NCBI GenBank assembly: GCA_025464445.1
Contig: JAODLY010000027.1
Span: forward strand, 1 to 64,000
Length of the DNA stretch: 64,000 nucleotides
Direction: 5' to 3'
Source of the DNA: Rhodoglobus sp.
GTDB taxonomy: Bacteria; Actinomycetota; Actinomycetes; Actinomycetales; Microbacteriaceae
The position numbers and the translations under genes were made by a program. This document shows positions 1 through 7,426 of the stretch, piece by piece. Under the pieces are notes generated by a model that was not told where the DNA came from, made no database searches, and was given only the letters and a program-made list of their open reading frames with translations. Numbering within the stretch: the first letter of the stretch is position 1; each line of letters opens with the position of its first letter.

Positions 1-309
1 CGCGCGAGCAAGTTCTACGCAAAGCTCTTCGGCTGGGGCGTCCAGTCGAGTCCCGGCATGGATGACTACGCACTTGTCGATACCGGCGCCGGCCCCGACG
101 CGATCGGGGGTGGAATCGGCCCGGCGCAGCCTGAGGGATCCGGCGGCGTGAAGATCTATGTGCGAGTTCCGGACCTCGAGCAATCCCTCGCGCGCGCCGA
201 AGAGCTGGGAGGCGCCCGCCTGGTACCACCCACCGAGTTGCCTGGCGACTTCGGCTCGTTCGCGATCTTCACCGATCCTGACGGCAACCAGGTTGGACTG
301 TGGGCGTAG
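1..309 (+). CDS. VOC (glyoxalase/bleomycin-resistance) family protein, 5' truncated by window
   Basis: The frame is open from base 1 and reads RASKFYAKLFGW, the usual 'FY..LFGW' opening of a vicinal-oxygen-chelate repeat, so the start at 58 in the ORF track is internal and the true start lies outside the window. The C-terminal part has the second half of the fold, with FAIFTDPDGNQVGLW, a typical VOC end. The family binds a divalent metal in enzymes and a ligand in resistance proteins; the substrate here cannot be inferred. The stop overlaps the GTG start of the ArsR gene, and VOC, ArsR and SRPBCC genes are often found together, so a small co-regulated cassette is likely. Confidence 0.85.
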   Translation, partial: RASKFYAKLFGWGVQSSPGMDDYALVDTGAGPDAIGGGIGPAQPEGSGGVKIYVRVPDLEQSLARAEELGGARLVPPTELPGDFGSFAIFTDPDGNQVGLWA

Positions 310-650
310 CGGCGCAGCAGCTCGCCGAGAACGAAGAAACCCTGACATTCCGCGCTCTCGCTGAGCCGCGCAGGCGAGCTATCCTGCGGCTATGCGCGAA
401 TACCGAGATCAGCGCGGGTGACATCGCCCAACGCTTCGACGTGTCGCGCACCGCGATCAGCCAGCACCTGACGATTCTGAGGGAGGCGGGGCTCGTGTCA
501 GAGCGCAAAGACGGTACACGCCGGCTCTACAGCGCCCGCGCCGAAGGGCTGCGCTCGCTTCGCGCATTGCTGAACGAGCTCTGGGCGACAGGGCTCGAGC
601 GGGCGGCGCGCCTCGCGGAGGCCGACGACGAGACCGAGTCGGTGCCGTGA
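300..650 (+). CDS. ArsR-family winged-helix transcriptional regulator
   Basis: This 116-residue protein has a typical ArsR winged helix at about residues 15-90: FRALAEPRRRAILRL, the recognition helix SRTAISQHLTILREAGLV, and a wing with RKDGTRRLY. No Cys cluster of the metal-sensing ArsR branch is visible; this looks like the metal-independent branch usually found next to SRPBCC/AHSA1 genes. The GTG start at 300 overlaps the end of the VOC gene, and the stop overlaps the next GTG by 4 nt, so the three genes are probably translationally coupled. It probably regulates its own cassette; the effector is unknown. Confidence 0.9.
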   Translation: MGVAAQQLAENEETLTFRALAEPRRRAILRLCANTEISAGDIAQRFDVSRTAISQHLTILREAGLVSERKDGTRRLYSARAEGLRSLRALLNELWATGLERAARLAEADDETESVP

Positions 651-1162
651 GCGCGCCCCGGCCGAACGAGAAGCTCGCGGGGGTGGCCCCGTTGGAGCGA
701 CCTCCGATCCGCCAGAGCATCGTTGTGCGACAGGGGATCGAACGAACCTTCTCGACATTCGTGAGCAGAATCGGTCAGTGGTGGCCCACGATCCCCTTCT
801 CCTTCGGACAGCACAGCATCGTTTCCGTGACCTTCGAAACCAGAGTTGGCGGCCGGATCTATGAGACCCGGGAGGATGACTCGGTCGTCGAGTGGGGAAC
901 CGTTCTGGAGTGGTCGCCGCCTCAACGTTTCGTCATGTCGTGGAACATCACGGGAGTGCCCACGGATGTCGAGGTCAGCTTCACCAGTGAATCCGATACG
1001 ACAACCCGGGTGGACCTGGAGCATCGCGGTTGGGAGCGATTGACCGAAGCGCAGCTGGGCGACGACTGTGCGCTGCCCGGCGGCTATCTCGGCGGATCAT
1101 TCACCAGGGGGTGGGCAGTGATCCTGGATCGGTTCGCGATGGCCGTCGAAGCGAGCAGTTAA
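647..1162 (+). CDS. SRPBCC (AHSA1-like) domain protein
   Basis: This 171-residue protein matches the AHSA1 branch of the START/SRPBCC superfamily. It starts IRQSIVVRQGIERTFSTFVSRIGQWWP, has the central GGRIYETREDDSVVEWGTVLEW and ends with ERLTEAQLG...GWAVILDRF. The fold has a deep hydrophobic ligand pocket; members downstream of ArsR regulators have no agreed substrate. The GTG start lies in a GTGA overlap with the ArsR stop, which fixes the start. The cassette looks like VOC-ArsR-SRPBCC transcribed as one unit. Confidence 0.85.
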   Translation: MSAPRPNEKLAGVAPLERPPIRQSIVVRQGIERTFSTFVSRIGQWWPTIPFSFGQHSIVSVTFETRVGGRIYETREDDSVVEWGTVLEWSPPQRFVMSWNITGVPTDVEVSFTSESDTTTRVDLEHRGWERLTEAQLGDDCALPGGYLGGSFTRGWAVILDRFAMAVEASS

Positions 1163-1188
1163 GCCCGCACCCCCTGCAGGGCCGGGGG

Positions 1189-1476
1189 AAGGATGGTGCC
1201 GCGGGCGTGGTTGCCCTTCACGTGCTCGCCGTTCGGGAAGCACGCAACGGCATCATGACGAATATCGTCCGCCCGGGCTTCACGCTCACGGAGAAGGCCG
1301 ATGACATCCCACGCCTTGCGGACGTTGCGGCGTTGGAAGCCGAGTCGACTCCGACGGGTCGCGTGAGCGTGCCGGCGGACGTCGCTTCGGCGGTCGTGTA
1401 CCTCGCCTCCGCCTCCAACACCCACATCAACGGGCAGACCTTGTCGATCGCCGGGGGCCGAGAACTGCGGCGGTAG
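1189..1476 (+). pseudogene. C-terminal remnant of a short-chain dehydrogenase/reductase
   Basis: In the frame of ORF 1030..1476 the last ~90 codons read as the C-terminal third of an SDR: ALHVLAVREARNGIMTNIVRPGFTLTE (the region after the catalytic YxxxK helix) and then DVASAVVYLASASNTHINGQTLSIAGG, the standard SDR end. The Rossmann GxxxGxG motif and the catalytic Tyr/Lys are absent, and upstream the frame overlaps the SRPBCC gene out of frame. I read it as a decayed gene fragment, not an active enzyme. It fills most of the gap 1163-1510. Confidence 0.7.
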
Positions 1477-1510
1477 CTGCGGGCATCTTCCCTCTCGCTT
1501 GCGCTGGGCT

Positions 1511-1873
1511 TCACGCCGGAGGCGTGACCCCGCGAACGAAGGCCAGCGCCTCGGTGGCGAGGTCGACCCATGAGTAGTCGGACTCGCTATCCAGCACCAG
1601 CCACTGCTTCATCGGCACCCCCTTGTTCGCCTCGAAGTTGGTGCCATGGCCACCCTCCACGAAATGGATGACACGCGCCGTCGGCAGCTTGACCACGAGG
1701 TTGCCCCGCACGAGCATGGCGAAGATCCTGCCGTCTACCCGCAGCGCCGACGAACCGAAACCTGAGCCGGCCCCGGGCGGCACGACGCCGGGCTCGCCGG
1801 TGAAATGACCGGCGAGATCGTCGAACCGTTCCGCGGGAAGCATGCTGCGAACTTTACGGCGATCCGCCGTCAC
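1511..1873 (-). CDS. TfoX N-terminal / MmcQ-YjbR-like protein
   Basis: This small protein of 110-120 residues resembles the TfoX N-terminal domain: RFDDLAGHFTGEPGV, FGSSALRVDGRIFAMLVRGNLVVKLP, and a C-terminal WLVLDSESDYSWVDLATEALAFV. It lacks the C-terminal TfoX domain of competence regulators, as is common in actinobacteria; the function is unknown. A GTG at 1871-1873 overlaps the stop of the upstream aldo-keto reductase as GTGA, which favours that start; an ATG at 1841-1843 is the alternative. The ORF-track extension to 2593 is a shadow of the reductase. Third gene of the AKR-AKR-TfoX operon. Confidence 0.8.
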   Translation of the reverse strand: MTADRRKVRSMLPAERFDDLAGHFTGEPGVVPPGAGSGFGSSALRVDGRIFAMLVRGNLVVKLPTARVIHFVEGGHGTNFEANKGVPMKQWLVLDSESDYSWVDLATEALAFVRGVTPPA

Positions 1874-2907
1874 CCGACGGCGCTCGAACCAGCCCACAGG
1901 TTGATGCCCATGTCGACGGCGTACTCGTCGATCGCGGCCAGTTCGGCGTCGGTGAACGAGAGGTTCTGCACGGCCGCGAGGTTCGCCTCGAGCTGCGCGA
2001 CGGATGACGCGCCGACGAGCGCCGACGTCACCTCCGTGTTGCGGAGCGTCCAGGAGATCGCGAGCTGGGCGAGGCTCTGGCCGCGGCCCTGCGCGATTTC
2101 CGTCAGGGCGCGGATGCCCTTGAGCGTGTCGTCGTTGACCATCGACTTCGCCATCGAGCCTTCGCGTGCCGCGCGGGCATCCTGCGGGATGCCGCCGAGG
2201 TAACGATCGGTCAGCAAGCCCTGGGCGAGCGGGGAGAACGCGATGCAGCCGACGCCCAGTTCGCTGAGGGTGTCGAGCAGGCCATCCTCGATCCAGCGGT
2301 TGAACATCGAATACGAGGGCTGGTGGATGAGCAGCGGGGTGCCGAGGTCGGCGAGGATCTGGGCTGCCCGCCGGGTGCGCTCGGGCGAGTAGGAGGAGAT
2401 GCCCGCGTACAGCGCGCGACCCGAGGTCACCGCCGTGTGCAGTGCACCCATCGTCTCTTCGAGCGGGGTGTCCGGGTCGGCGCGGTGGGAGTAGAAGATG
2501 TCGACGTAGTCGAGTCCCATCCGCTCGAGCGACTGGTCGAGGCTCGCAAGCAGGTACTTGCGCGATCCGAGGTCGCCGTACGGCCCCGGCCACATGTCAT
2601 AGCCGGCCTTTGTGGAGATGACGAGTTCATCGCGGTGCGGCGCGAAGTCCCGGCGCATGTGCTCCCCGAAGTTGGCCTCGGCGGCGCCGTAGGGCGGCCC
2701 GTAGTTGTTGGCCAGGTCGAAGTGGGTCACGCCCAGGTCGAACGCCCTGCGCAGGATCGCCTGTTGGCGCTGCATGGGCACGTCGTCTCCGAAGTTCTGC
2801 CAGAGCCCGAGCGAGACGGCGGGCAGCTTGAGGCCGCTGCGGCCGGTTCGCCGGTATGGCATGGGTTCGTAGCGGTCGCTTGCTGCTGCATAGGTCATGG
2901 ATGTCAC
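1870..2907 (-). CDS. Aldo/keto reductase, YghZ/MgrA-like (L-glyceraldehyde 3-phosphate reductase type)
   Basis: This 345-residue NADPH-dependent AKR has the branch-specific N-terminus YRRTGRSGLKLPAVSLGLWQNFGD and FDLGVTHFDLANNYGPPYGAAEANFG (catalytic Asp and Tyr), then the catalytic Lys in STKAGY and the His in FYSHR. Length and motifs match the YghZ/YeaE-like AKR14 group, which reduces small aldehydes and helps detoxify methylglyoxal; the exact substrate here is inference. The GTG start overlaps the stop of the upstream AKR (GTGA), and its own stop overlaps the TfoX-like gene, so the operon is tightly coupled. Confidence 0.9.
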   Translation of the reverse strand: MTSMTYAAASDRYEPMPYRRTGRSGLKLPAVSLGLWQNFGDDVPMQRQQAILRRAFDLGVTHFDLANNYGPPYGAAEANFGEHMRRDFAPHRDELVISTKAGYDMWPGPYGDLGSRKYLLASLDQSLERMGLDYVDIFYSHRADPDTPLEETMGALHTAVTSGRALYAGISSYSPERTRRAAQILADLGTPLLIHQPSYSMFNRWIEDGLLDTLSELGVGCIAFSPLAQGLLTDRYLGGIPQDARAAREGSMAKSMVNDDTLKGIRALTEIAQGRGQSLAQLAISWTLRNTEVTSALVGASSVAQLEANLAAVQNLSFTDAELAAIDEYAVDMGINLWAGSSAVG

Positions 2908-3761
2908 GCCGAGAGTTCGGCGATCTCCTCTGCAGTAAGGATAATCTCGAGGGCGAGCACGGAGTCAAGGATGCTCTCAGGGCGAGAAGCGCCGGGAATC
3001 GGGATGACGACGGGTGCGAGCGCGAGCTCCCAGGCGAGACAGATGCGCTGCGGGCTCACGCCACGTTCTTCGGCGATGCGCTGGAATGCCGCGTACCTGT
3101 CCCCGAGTTGCCCGGCCCGACCGATGCCGCCGAGGGGGCTCCAGGGCAGGAAGGCGAGCCCCAGCTCCGCGCACAGCTCGAGCTCAGGCTGGCTTGAGCG
3201 GAAGGCGGGGGAGAACTGGTTCTGCACAGAGACGAGCCGCCCGCCGAGGATGACCTGCGACTCACGGATCTGCTCAGGGTTGGCGTTGGAGATGCCCGCC
3301 ATCTCGATGATGCCCTCATCCAGCAGGTCGGCCAGGGCGCCGACGGAGTCGGCGTACGGCACCGTCGGGTCAGGGCGGTGGAACTGGTAAAGGCCGATGG
3401 TGTCCGTGCCTAGCCGTCGCAGCGATTCCTTGACGGCCTTCTTGATGTAGTCGGGATGCCCGTTGAGCGTCCACGAGCCGTCGCCGGGTCGAAGGTGCCC
3501 GCCTTTGGTCGCGACGAGCACGTGCGAGGTGTCGCCCGGGTAGGTGCGTAGCGCCTCGGCGATCAGGGTCTCGTTGTGGCCGACCTCGTCGGCATCCCGG
3601 TGGTAGGCGTCTGCCGTGTCGATGAGTGTCACACCGGCGTCGAGGGCGGCGTGGACCGTGGCGATCGATCGCGATTCGTCAGGTCGGCCCTCGATCGACA
3701 TCGGCATTCCGCCGAGCCCGATGGCGCTCACTGTGCGGTTTCCAATTGTTCGCGTCTGCAT
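2904..3761 (-). CDS. Aldo/keto reductase
   Basis: This 285-residue AKR is the first gene of the minus-strand operon. TIGNRTVSAIGLGGMPMS opens the barrel; DAGVTLIDTADAYH carries the catalytic Asp/Tyr, ATKGG the Lys and LYQFHRPD the His. The end VIPIPGASRPESILDSV is the NADP-binding segment found in the group next to pyridoxal reductase-like AKRs. Substrate unknown. A good sigma70-type promoter lies in the 110-bp gap to the divergent LysR gene, so LysR control of this operon is plausible. Confidence 0.88.
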   Translation of the reverse strand: MQTRTIGNRTVSAIGLGGMPMSIEGRPDESRSIATVHAALDAGVTLIDTADAYHRDADEVGHNETLIAEALRTYPGDTSHVLVATKGGHLRPGDGSWTLNGHPDYIKKAVKESLRRLGTDTIGLYQFHRPDPTVPYADSVGALADLLDEGIIEMAGISNANPEQIRESQVILGGRLVSVQNQFSPAFRSSQPELELCAELGLAFLPWSPLGGIGRAGQLGDRYAAFQRIAEERGVSPQRICLAWELALAPVVIPIPGASRPESILDSVLALEIILTAEEIAELSA

Positions 3762-3800
3762 GGAAGTCGTCCTTTCGCACGGTGCTGAGACCGTTCGGTG

Positions 3801-3832
3801 TTGACTTTAGGCCGGGGCTTTGCAACAGTCAA
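3801..3832. promoter_or_regulatory. Superimposed divergent promoters between AKR operon and LysR gene
   Basis: On the minus strand TTGACT (3832-3827), a 17-nt spacer and TAAAGT (3809-3804) form a near-consensus promoter for the AKR operon. On the plus strand TTGACT (3801-3806), 17 nt and AACAGT (3824-3829) could serve the LysR gene. Each -35 box overlaps the other's -10 region, and together the TTGACT/AGTCAA arms form an inverted repeat that a LysR dimer could use. Confidence 0.5.
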
Positions 3833-3871
3833 ATAGGAAAGAGTCGTGCCTTTCAGAAGGATTGGTTATAA

Positions 3872-4768
3872 ATGGATTTGCGCCAGATGGAGTACTTCGT
3901 AGCCCTAGCGGAGGAGCAGCAATTCACCCGCGCCGCCGACCTGCGCCGCGTGTCGCAGTCGGGGCTCTCTGCGGGCATCCGCACCCTCGAAGACGAACTG
4001 CAGACCCCGCTCTTCACCCGCACGACCCGCAGGGTGGAGTTGACGGATGCGGGGCGGGCCCTGTTGCCGCACGCCAGGTCGCTGCTCGCGCAGGCTGCAG
4101 CGGGCAGGGACGCCGTGGTCGCCACCCGCAGCGAAGTGGTCGGGGAGTTGCGCCTCGGGGGGGAGCAGTGCCTCGGCGTCATCGACATCGCCGAGCTGCT
4201 CGGGCGCTTCCACGCGCGTTATCCGAAGGTGCGGGTCGCCTTCCATCAGGCAGGCACAGGTGAGTTGCTCGGCATGTTGCGCGCCGGCGAACTCGATGTC
4301 GCGTTCGTCGCTGTCGGCGGTGCCGGCGGGGTCGGCGCCACCGGCAAGCGTGGCGCGATAAGCCAGCGCGAACTCGCGACCGAACCGCTCGTCGTGCTGT
4401 GCTCCCCCCGATCGCCTCTCGCGAAGAAGTCGCGGGTCAGCTGGGAGGACCTGGAAGGAGAGGTCTTCGTCGACTTCAACGCATCCTGGGCGATTCGCGG
4501 CATCAACGACACGGCATTCGCTGGCAGGGGGCTCGCGAGGGATGTCGGATTCACCGTCAACGACGTGCACACCCTGCTCGACCTCGTGCACCGCGAGCTG
4601 GGCATCGCCGTCGTGCCGCGCCCGATCGCCTCGAAGCCGCAGGCGGAAGGTCTCGTGTCGATTCCGATCGTCGGCGGCGAGGCCGCGACCTGGACCCTGA
4701 GCGTCGCCTCCGCGGCAGCGTCGACCGACGCGGGCATCGCCGGCCGGCTGCTCGAGATACTGTCGTAG
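3872..4768 (+). CDS. LysR-family transcriptional regulator
   Basis: A full-length 298-residue LysR-type regulator. The N-terminal winged helix is MDLRQMEYFVALAEEQQFTR, followed by SQSGLSAGIRTLEDEL as the recognition region and FTRTTRRVELTDAG as the wing. The rest is the periplasmic-binding-like effector domain (LRLGGEQCLGV..., VVLCSPRSPLA, LGIAVVPRPIAS). An AGAAGGA sequence precedes the ATG. It is divergent from an AKR/AKR/TfoX operon and followed two nucleotides later by an amidohydrolase, so it may control either or both. Effector unknown. Confidence 0.92.
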   Translation: MDLRQMEYFVALAEEQQFTRAADLRRVSQSGLSAGIRTLEDELQTPLFTRTTRRVELTDAGRALLPHARSLLAQAAAGRDAVVATRSEVVGELRLGGEQCLGVIDIAELLGRFHARYPKVRVAFHQAGTGELLGMLRAGELDVAFVAVGGAGGVGATGKRGAISQRELATEPLVVLCSPRSPLAKKSRVSWEDLEGEVFVDFNASWAIRGINDTAFAGRGLARDVGFTVNDVHTLLDLVHRELGIAVVPRPIASKPQAEGLVSIPIVGGEAATWTLSVASAAASTDAGIAGRLLEILS

Positions 4769-4770
4769 CC

Positions 4771-5613
4771 GTGATCATCGACGCCCACCAACATGTCTGG
4801 GATCTCGACGCCGCCCGCTACGACTGGCTCGGCCCCGACCTGGCCCCGATCGACCGCACCATCGGGTTCGACGAAGTGCTGCCCTCCCTCACGCGGGCGG
4901 GAGTGGATGCCACCGTGCTCGTGCAATCCGCCGACAACGCCGAAGACACCGCGCTCATGCTGGCCGTGGCCGAAGCCCACCCGCAGGTGGCGGCCGTCGT
5001 CGCCTGGGTTCCGCTCGGCGATCCCGAGGGGACGGCAACCCGGCTCGCCGCCCTGCGCACCAACCCACTCGTCGTCGGGGTGCGGAACCTCATCCACACG
5101 CGGCCCGACCCCGATTGGCTGCTGCGCGCGGAGGTGGACGAGAGCCTGGGGATCCTCGAGCGCGCCGGCGTGACACTCGACTTCGTCGGCGACCTGCCGC
5201 GACACCTCGAGATCGTGCCGATCATCGCGGCGCGGCATCCCGGGCTCCGCATCGTGATCGATCACCTCAACAAGCCGCCGATCGGGCTGGAGTCCCGCGA
5301 CCCATGGTGGTCGCTCATCGCCGCCGCCGCCGAGTCGCCGATGGTGTTCGGCAAGGTGAGTGGGCTCTACTCGGCGACCGGGGACATGGCCGCGTGGAGC
5401 GTCGACGGCGTCCGCCCATTCTTCGAGCGGGCGGTCGAGGTGTTCGGCCCCGCCCGCCTGATGTATGGCGGAGACTGGCCGATCTCGGTGCTCGCCGGCG
5501 GCTACGACAGGGTGTGGGATGGGCTGAGCGTGCTCTTCGCCGAGCTCGGGGATGCCGACCGGCAGCGCGTGCTGGGTGGCACAGCCGCCGAGTTCTATGG
5601 GATCGGCAGCTAA
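4771..5613 (+). CDS. Amidohydrolase family 2 (TIM-barrel, lactone-hydrolase-like)
   Basis: A 280-residue amidohydrolase 2 protein. It starts at GTG 4771 with IIDAHQHVWDLDAARYDWLG, where HxH is the first metal site; other ligands are the His in IVIDHLNKP and the Asp in MYGGDWP. The 'DAHQHxWD...YxWL' opening is typical of the group that includes L-fucono-1,5-lactonase and related sugar-lactone hydrolases, but the substrate is not fixed by sequence. The ORF-track start at 4399 runs out of frame through the LysR gene and is rejected. It begins 2 nt after the LysR stop, so the genes are probably co-transcribed. Confidence 0.87.
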   Translation: MIIDAHQHVWDLDAARYDWLGPDLAPIDRTIGFDEVLPSLTRAGVDATVLVQSADNAEDTALMLAVAEAHPQVAAVVAWVPLGDPEGTATRLAALRTNPLVVGVRNLIHTRPDPDWLLRAEVDESLGILERAGVTLDFVGDLPRHLEIVPIIAARHPGLRIVIDHLNKPPIGLESRDPWWSLIAAAAESPMVFGKVSGLYSATGDMAAWSVDGVRPFFERAVEVFGPARLMYGGDWPISVLAGGYDRVWDGLSVLFAELGDADRQRVLGGTAAEFYGIGS

Positions 5614-5621
5614 AGCGACAC

Positions 5622-5650
5622 TCGAACATATTTTCGAATGTTGCTATCCT
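5622..5650 (+). promoter_or_regulatory. Candidate LexA (SOS) box and leaderless promoter of the alkB-like gene
   Basis: TCGAACATATTTTCGA (5622-5637) differs by one base from the Gram-positive/actinobacterial LexA consensus TCGAAC-N4-GTTCGA. It is followed by a -10 element TATCCT (5645-5650) exactly 6 nt before the ATG at 5657, so the transcript is probably leaderless and LexA would cover the -35/-10 spacer. Confidence 0.65.
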
Positions 5651-5656
5651 CGAAGC

Positions 5657-6289
5657 ATGAGCATCGCATTCCAGGCCTCGCTGTTCGACGACATCAGTTC
5701 CGAGCCCGAGCTGCGCCCACTCGGCCTCATGGTGCAGCGCATCCCGCTCGAAGAGGGCGCATGGGTCGACCTGCGGCCGGGGTGGCTGTCGAACTCCGAC
5801 GCGCTGTTCGAGCGGCTGGCGGTGGATGTGCCGTGGAAGGCCGACAAGCGCGAGATGTACGACCGGGTGGTCGCCGTGCCCCGGCTCGTGTCATGGTTCG
5901 GGCCGGGATCTGAGTTTCCCGACCCCGTGCTCAGCGCCGCGCAGGACGCGCTCAACGACCACTATGGCCGCCCGCCCGGGCAGGTGTTCCAGACCGCCGG
6001 CCTGTGCTTCTACCGCACCGGGGACGACAGCGTGGCCTGGCACGGCGACCGCGTCGGCCGCACTATCGACAGGGACACGATGGTCGCGATCCTCTCCGTC
6101 GGCGCGGAGCGCACACTTTCGCTGCGGCCGAAGGGTGGAGGCCACGCCATGAAGTTCCCGGTCGGCCACGGCGACCTCGTGGTCATGGGCGGCAGCTGCC
6201 AGCGCACCTACGAGCACGCGATCCTCAAGACCAAGCAGGCCGTTGGCCCGAGGATCAGCGTGCAGTTCCGGCCGGTCTGGCCGCGTTAG
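5657..6289 (+). CDS. alkB: AlkB-type 2-oxoglutarate/Fe(II)-dependent DNA repair dioxygenase
   Basis: This 210-residue protein (start ATG 5657; the 5552 start runs back into the amidohydrolase) has the AlkB core. The Fe ligands are H and D in VAWHGDRVGR with a distal His in RTYEHAI, and the 2-oxoglutarate/substrate arginines are in RISVQFR. ...FQTAGLCFYRTGDDSVAWH matches the nucleotide-recognition strand. The family removes alkyl groups from N1-methyladenine and N3-methylcytosine by oxidative dealkylation. The predicted LexA box supports a damage-inducible role; no ada neighbour is present. An AlkD-like gene lies 7.6 kb away. Confidence in family is high, in exact substrate moderate. Confidence 0.9.
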   Translation: MSIAFQASLFDDISSEPELRPLGLMVQRIPLEEGAWVDLRPGWLSNSDALFERLAVDVPWKADKREMYDRVVAVPRLVSWFGPGSEFPDPVLSAAQDALNDHYGRPPGQVFQTAGLCFYRTGDDSVAWHGDRVGRTIDRDTMVAILSVGAERTLSLRPKGGGHAMKFPVGHGDLVVMGGSCQRTYEHAILKTKQAVGPRISVQFRPVWPR

Positions 6290-6846
6290 GCCGCCAGCCG
6301 CCGCACCTGGTCGAGCAACTGCTCGGCGACGAGATCGAACGGCTCCAGCTGCTGCTCGGCGCGGCTGAGCACGACGGCTCCTTCGCTCGCCGCGACGAGG
6401 GTTGCCGCGAAAGCGGCGGCGTGGCGCTGGGGCAGTCCACCGGCCTCGAGCAGGGCGGCGAGACGGGTTCGCCACTGCCGGAACACGGTAGCGCTGTGCT
6501 CGAGCAGCGCCGGTGACTCGGTGGCGACGGTGACCGCGAGCACTGCGCATCCTGCCTGGAAGTGTGAGCGTTCGAGCACAGTGCGCCAGATGGCGAGGAA
6601 GGATGCCGTGACTTCGGCGGGGGACTTGCCGGCCCAGCTGTCCACGAGGTCGAGGGCCCGGCCCCCGGCCAGATCGACAGCGGCGGCGACGAGCTGGTCC
6701 TTGCCATCGGGGAAGTGGTGGTACACCGAACCGCGCGGCGCCCCGGTGAGTTCGAGCACCTCCGAGAACGAAGTGCCCTGCAGTCCCTGCTGGGCGAGCA
6801 GCCGGGCCGCGCCGGCCACCATCCGGGCTTTCACGTCGCTCGCCAT
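6286..6846 (-). CDS. TetR-family transcriptional regulator
   Basis: This 186-residue TetR repressor starts at ATG 6846 (MASDVKARM), with an AAGGAGA ribosome-binding site five bases upstream; the ORF-track start at 6876 is rejected. The HTH at residues 1-50 reads ARLLAQQGLQGTSFSEVLELTGAPRGSVYHHF; the rest is the ligand-binding helical domain, similar to the YxaF/LmrA-type branch (GRALDLV, FQAGCAVLAVTVA). It is divergent from a tautomerase-like gene across a 77-bp gap with a clear inverted repeat, and probably represses both. The 3' end overlaps the alkB end by 4 nt. Confidence 0.9.
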   Translation of the reverse strand: MASDVKARMVAGAARLLAQQGLQGTSFSEVLELTGAPRGSVYHHFPDGKDQLVAAAVDLAGGRALDLVDSWAGKSPAEVTASFLAIWRTVLERSHFQAGCAVLAVTVATESPALLEHSATVFRQWRTRLAALLEAGGLPQRHAAAFAATLVAASEGAVVLSRAEQQLEPFDLVAEQLLDQVRRLAA

Positions 6847-6866
6847 CGGAATCTCCTTGACTATGC

Positions 6867-6888
6867 AGACCGTCATAGTTTACGGTCT
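6867..6888. promoter_or_regulatory. Inverted repeat operator between tetR-type gene and tautomerase gene
   Basis: AGACCGT (6867-6873) and ACGGTCT (6882-6888) form an exact 7-bp inverted repeat with an 8-bp centre in the 77-bp divergent gap. CATAG repeats flank it. Position and size suit a TetR dimer site controlling both genes. Confidence 0.6.
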
Positions 6889-6923
6889 ATGCATCCCATC
6901 ATAGTTTCGAAGGAGCCTCTCTC

Positions 6924-7370
6924 ATGCCCATGATCGATGTCTACGCCCCAGCCGACCTGTTCCCCGCCGACGCGGATGCAGCACTCGGCACTGAACTCAC
7001 GCACGCAGTGCTGCGCGCCGAGGGTCACGTCGAGGCGGTCATCCCCGCCTTCTTCACCGACAACACGGCGGCATTCGTGCACCGCCTGCCGATCGTGACG
7101 ACAGCGGCAACACCGCAGGCGCGTTCCGTGCGCATCCAGGTGATCACCCCTCCCGGGTCGCTCAACCGTGAGGGCCAGCGCCAGCTCACGACAGAGGCGA
7201 CCGAGATCGTCGCGCGGATTGCGGGCGACGAGACGCTCCGCGCCCGCACCTGGGTGATTATCACCGAGGCGGCGGAAGGCGGTTGGGGCCTCGCGGGCAC
7301 GGCGTTCGGCAAGGAGGAGTTCGGGGCACTCGCGGCCCGCGCTGCAGCCGCCCGCGCCGCAGCGCAGTAG
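6924..7370 (+). CDS. Tautomerase-superfamily-like protein
   Basis: This 148-residue protein starts MPMIDVYAP; the Pro directly after Met is the catalytic residue position in the 4-oxalocrotonate tautomerase/MIF superfamily. A second beta-alpha-beta unit follows (SVRIQVITPPGSLNREGQRQLT..., TWVIITEAAEGGWGLAG), which fits a fused two-unit member. Length is above the 62-residue 4-OT monomer and close to the ~130-150-residue group. The substrate is unknown. It is divergent from a TetR-type regulator that probably controls it. A GAAGGAG sequence precedes the ATG. Confidence 0.75.
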   Translation: MPMIDVYAPADLFPADADAALGTELTHAVLRAEGHVEAVIPAFFTDNTAAFVHRLPIVTTAATPQARSVRIQVITPPGSLNREGQRQLTTEATEIVARIAGDETLRARTWVIITEAAEGGWGLAGTAFGKEEFGALAARAAAARAAAQ

Positions 7371-7378
7371 CGCGGCAG

Positions 7379-7384
7379 TAGCGT
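7379..7384 (+). promoter_or_regulatory. -10 element (TAGCGT) for leaderless uORF upstream of PHP gene
   Basis: TAGCGT is followed by 6 nt and then ATG 7391, the same geometry as other probable leaderless starts in this window. Confidence 0.45.
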
Positions 7385-7390
7385 GGGGGC

Positions 7391-7426
7391 ATGAGTGCTC
7401 CCGCGGCGCCGGACGCCGTCAGCTGA
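7391..7426 (+). CDS. Short upstream ORF (11 codons), translationally coupled to PHP gene
   Basis: ATG 7391 opens an 11-residue reading frame (MSAPAAPDAVS) whose TGA overlaps the ATG of the PHP-domain gene as TGATG. It is too short for the ORF track. A TANNNT -10 box 6 nt upstream suggests translation begins at the very 5' end of the mRNA, with the PHP gene read by termination-reinitiation; no good ribosome-binding site is seen directly before 7426. It may be only a leader; no peptide function is implied. Confidence 0.45.
   Translation: MSAPAAPDAVS

Noticed and set aside
1511-2593. 360-residue form of the TfoX-like protein
   Set aside because: Only the last 110-120 codons match the family; the rest is out-of-frame shadow of the aldo/keto reductase, and a GTGA overlap gives a better start.
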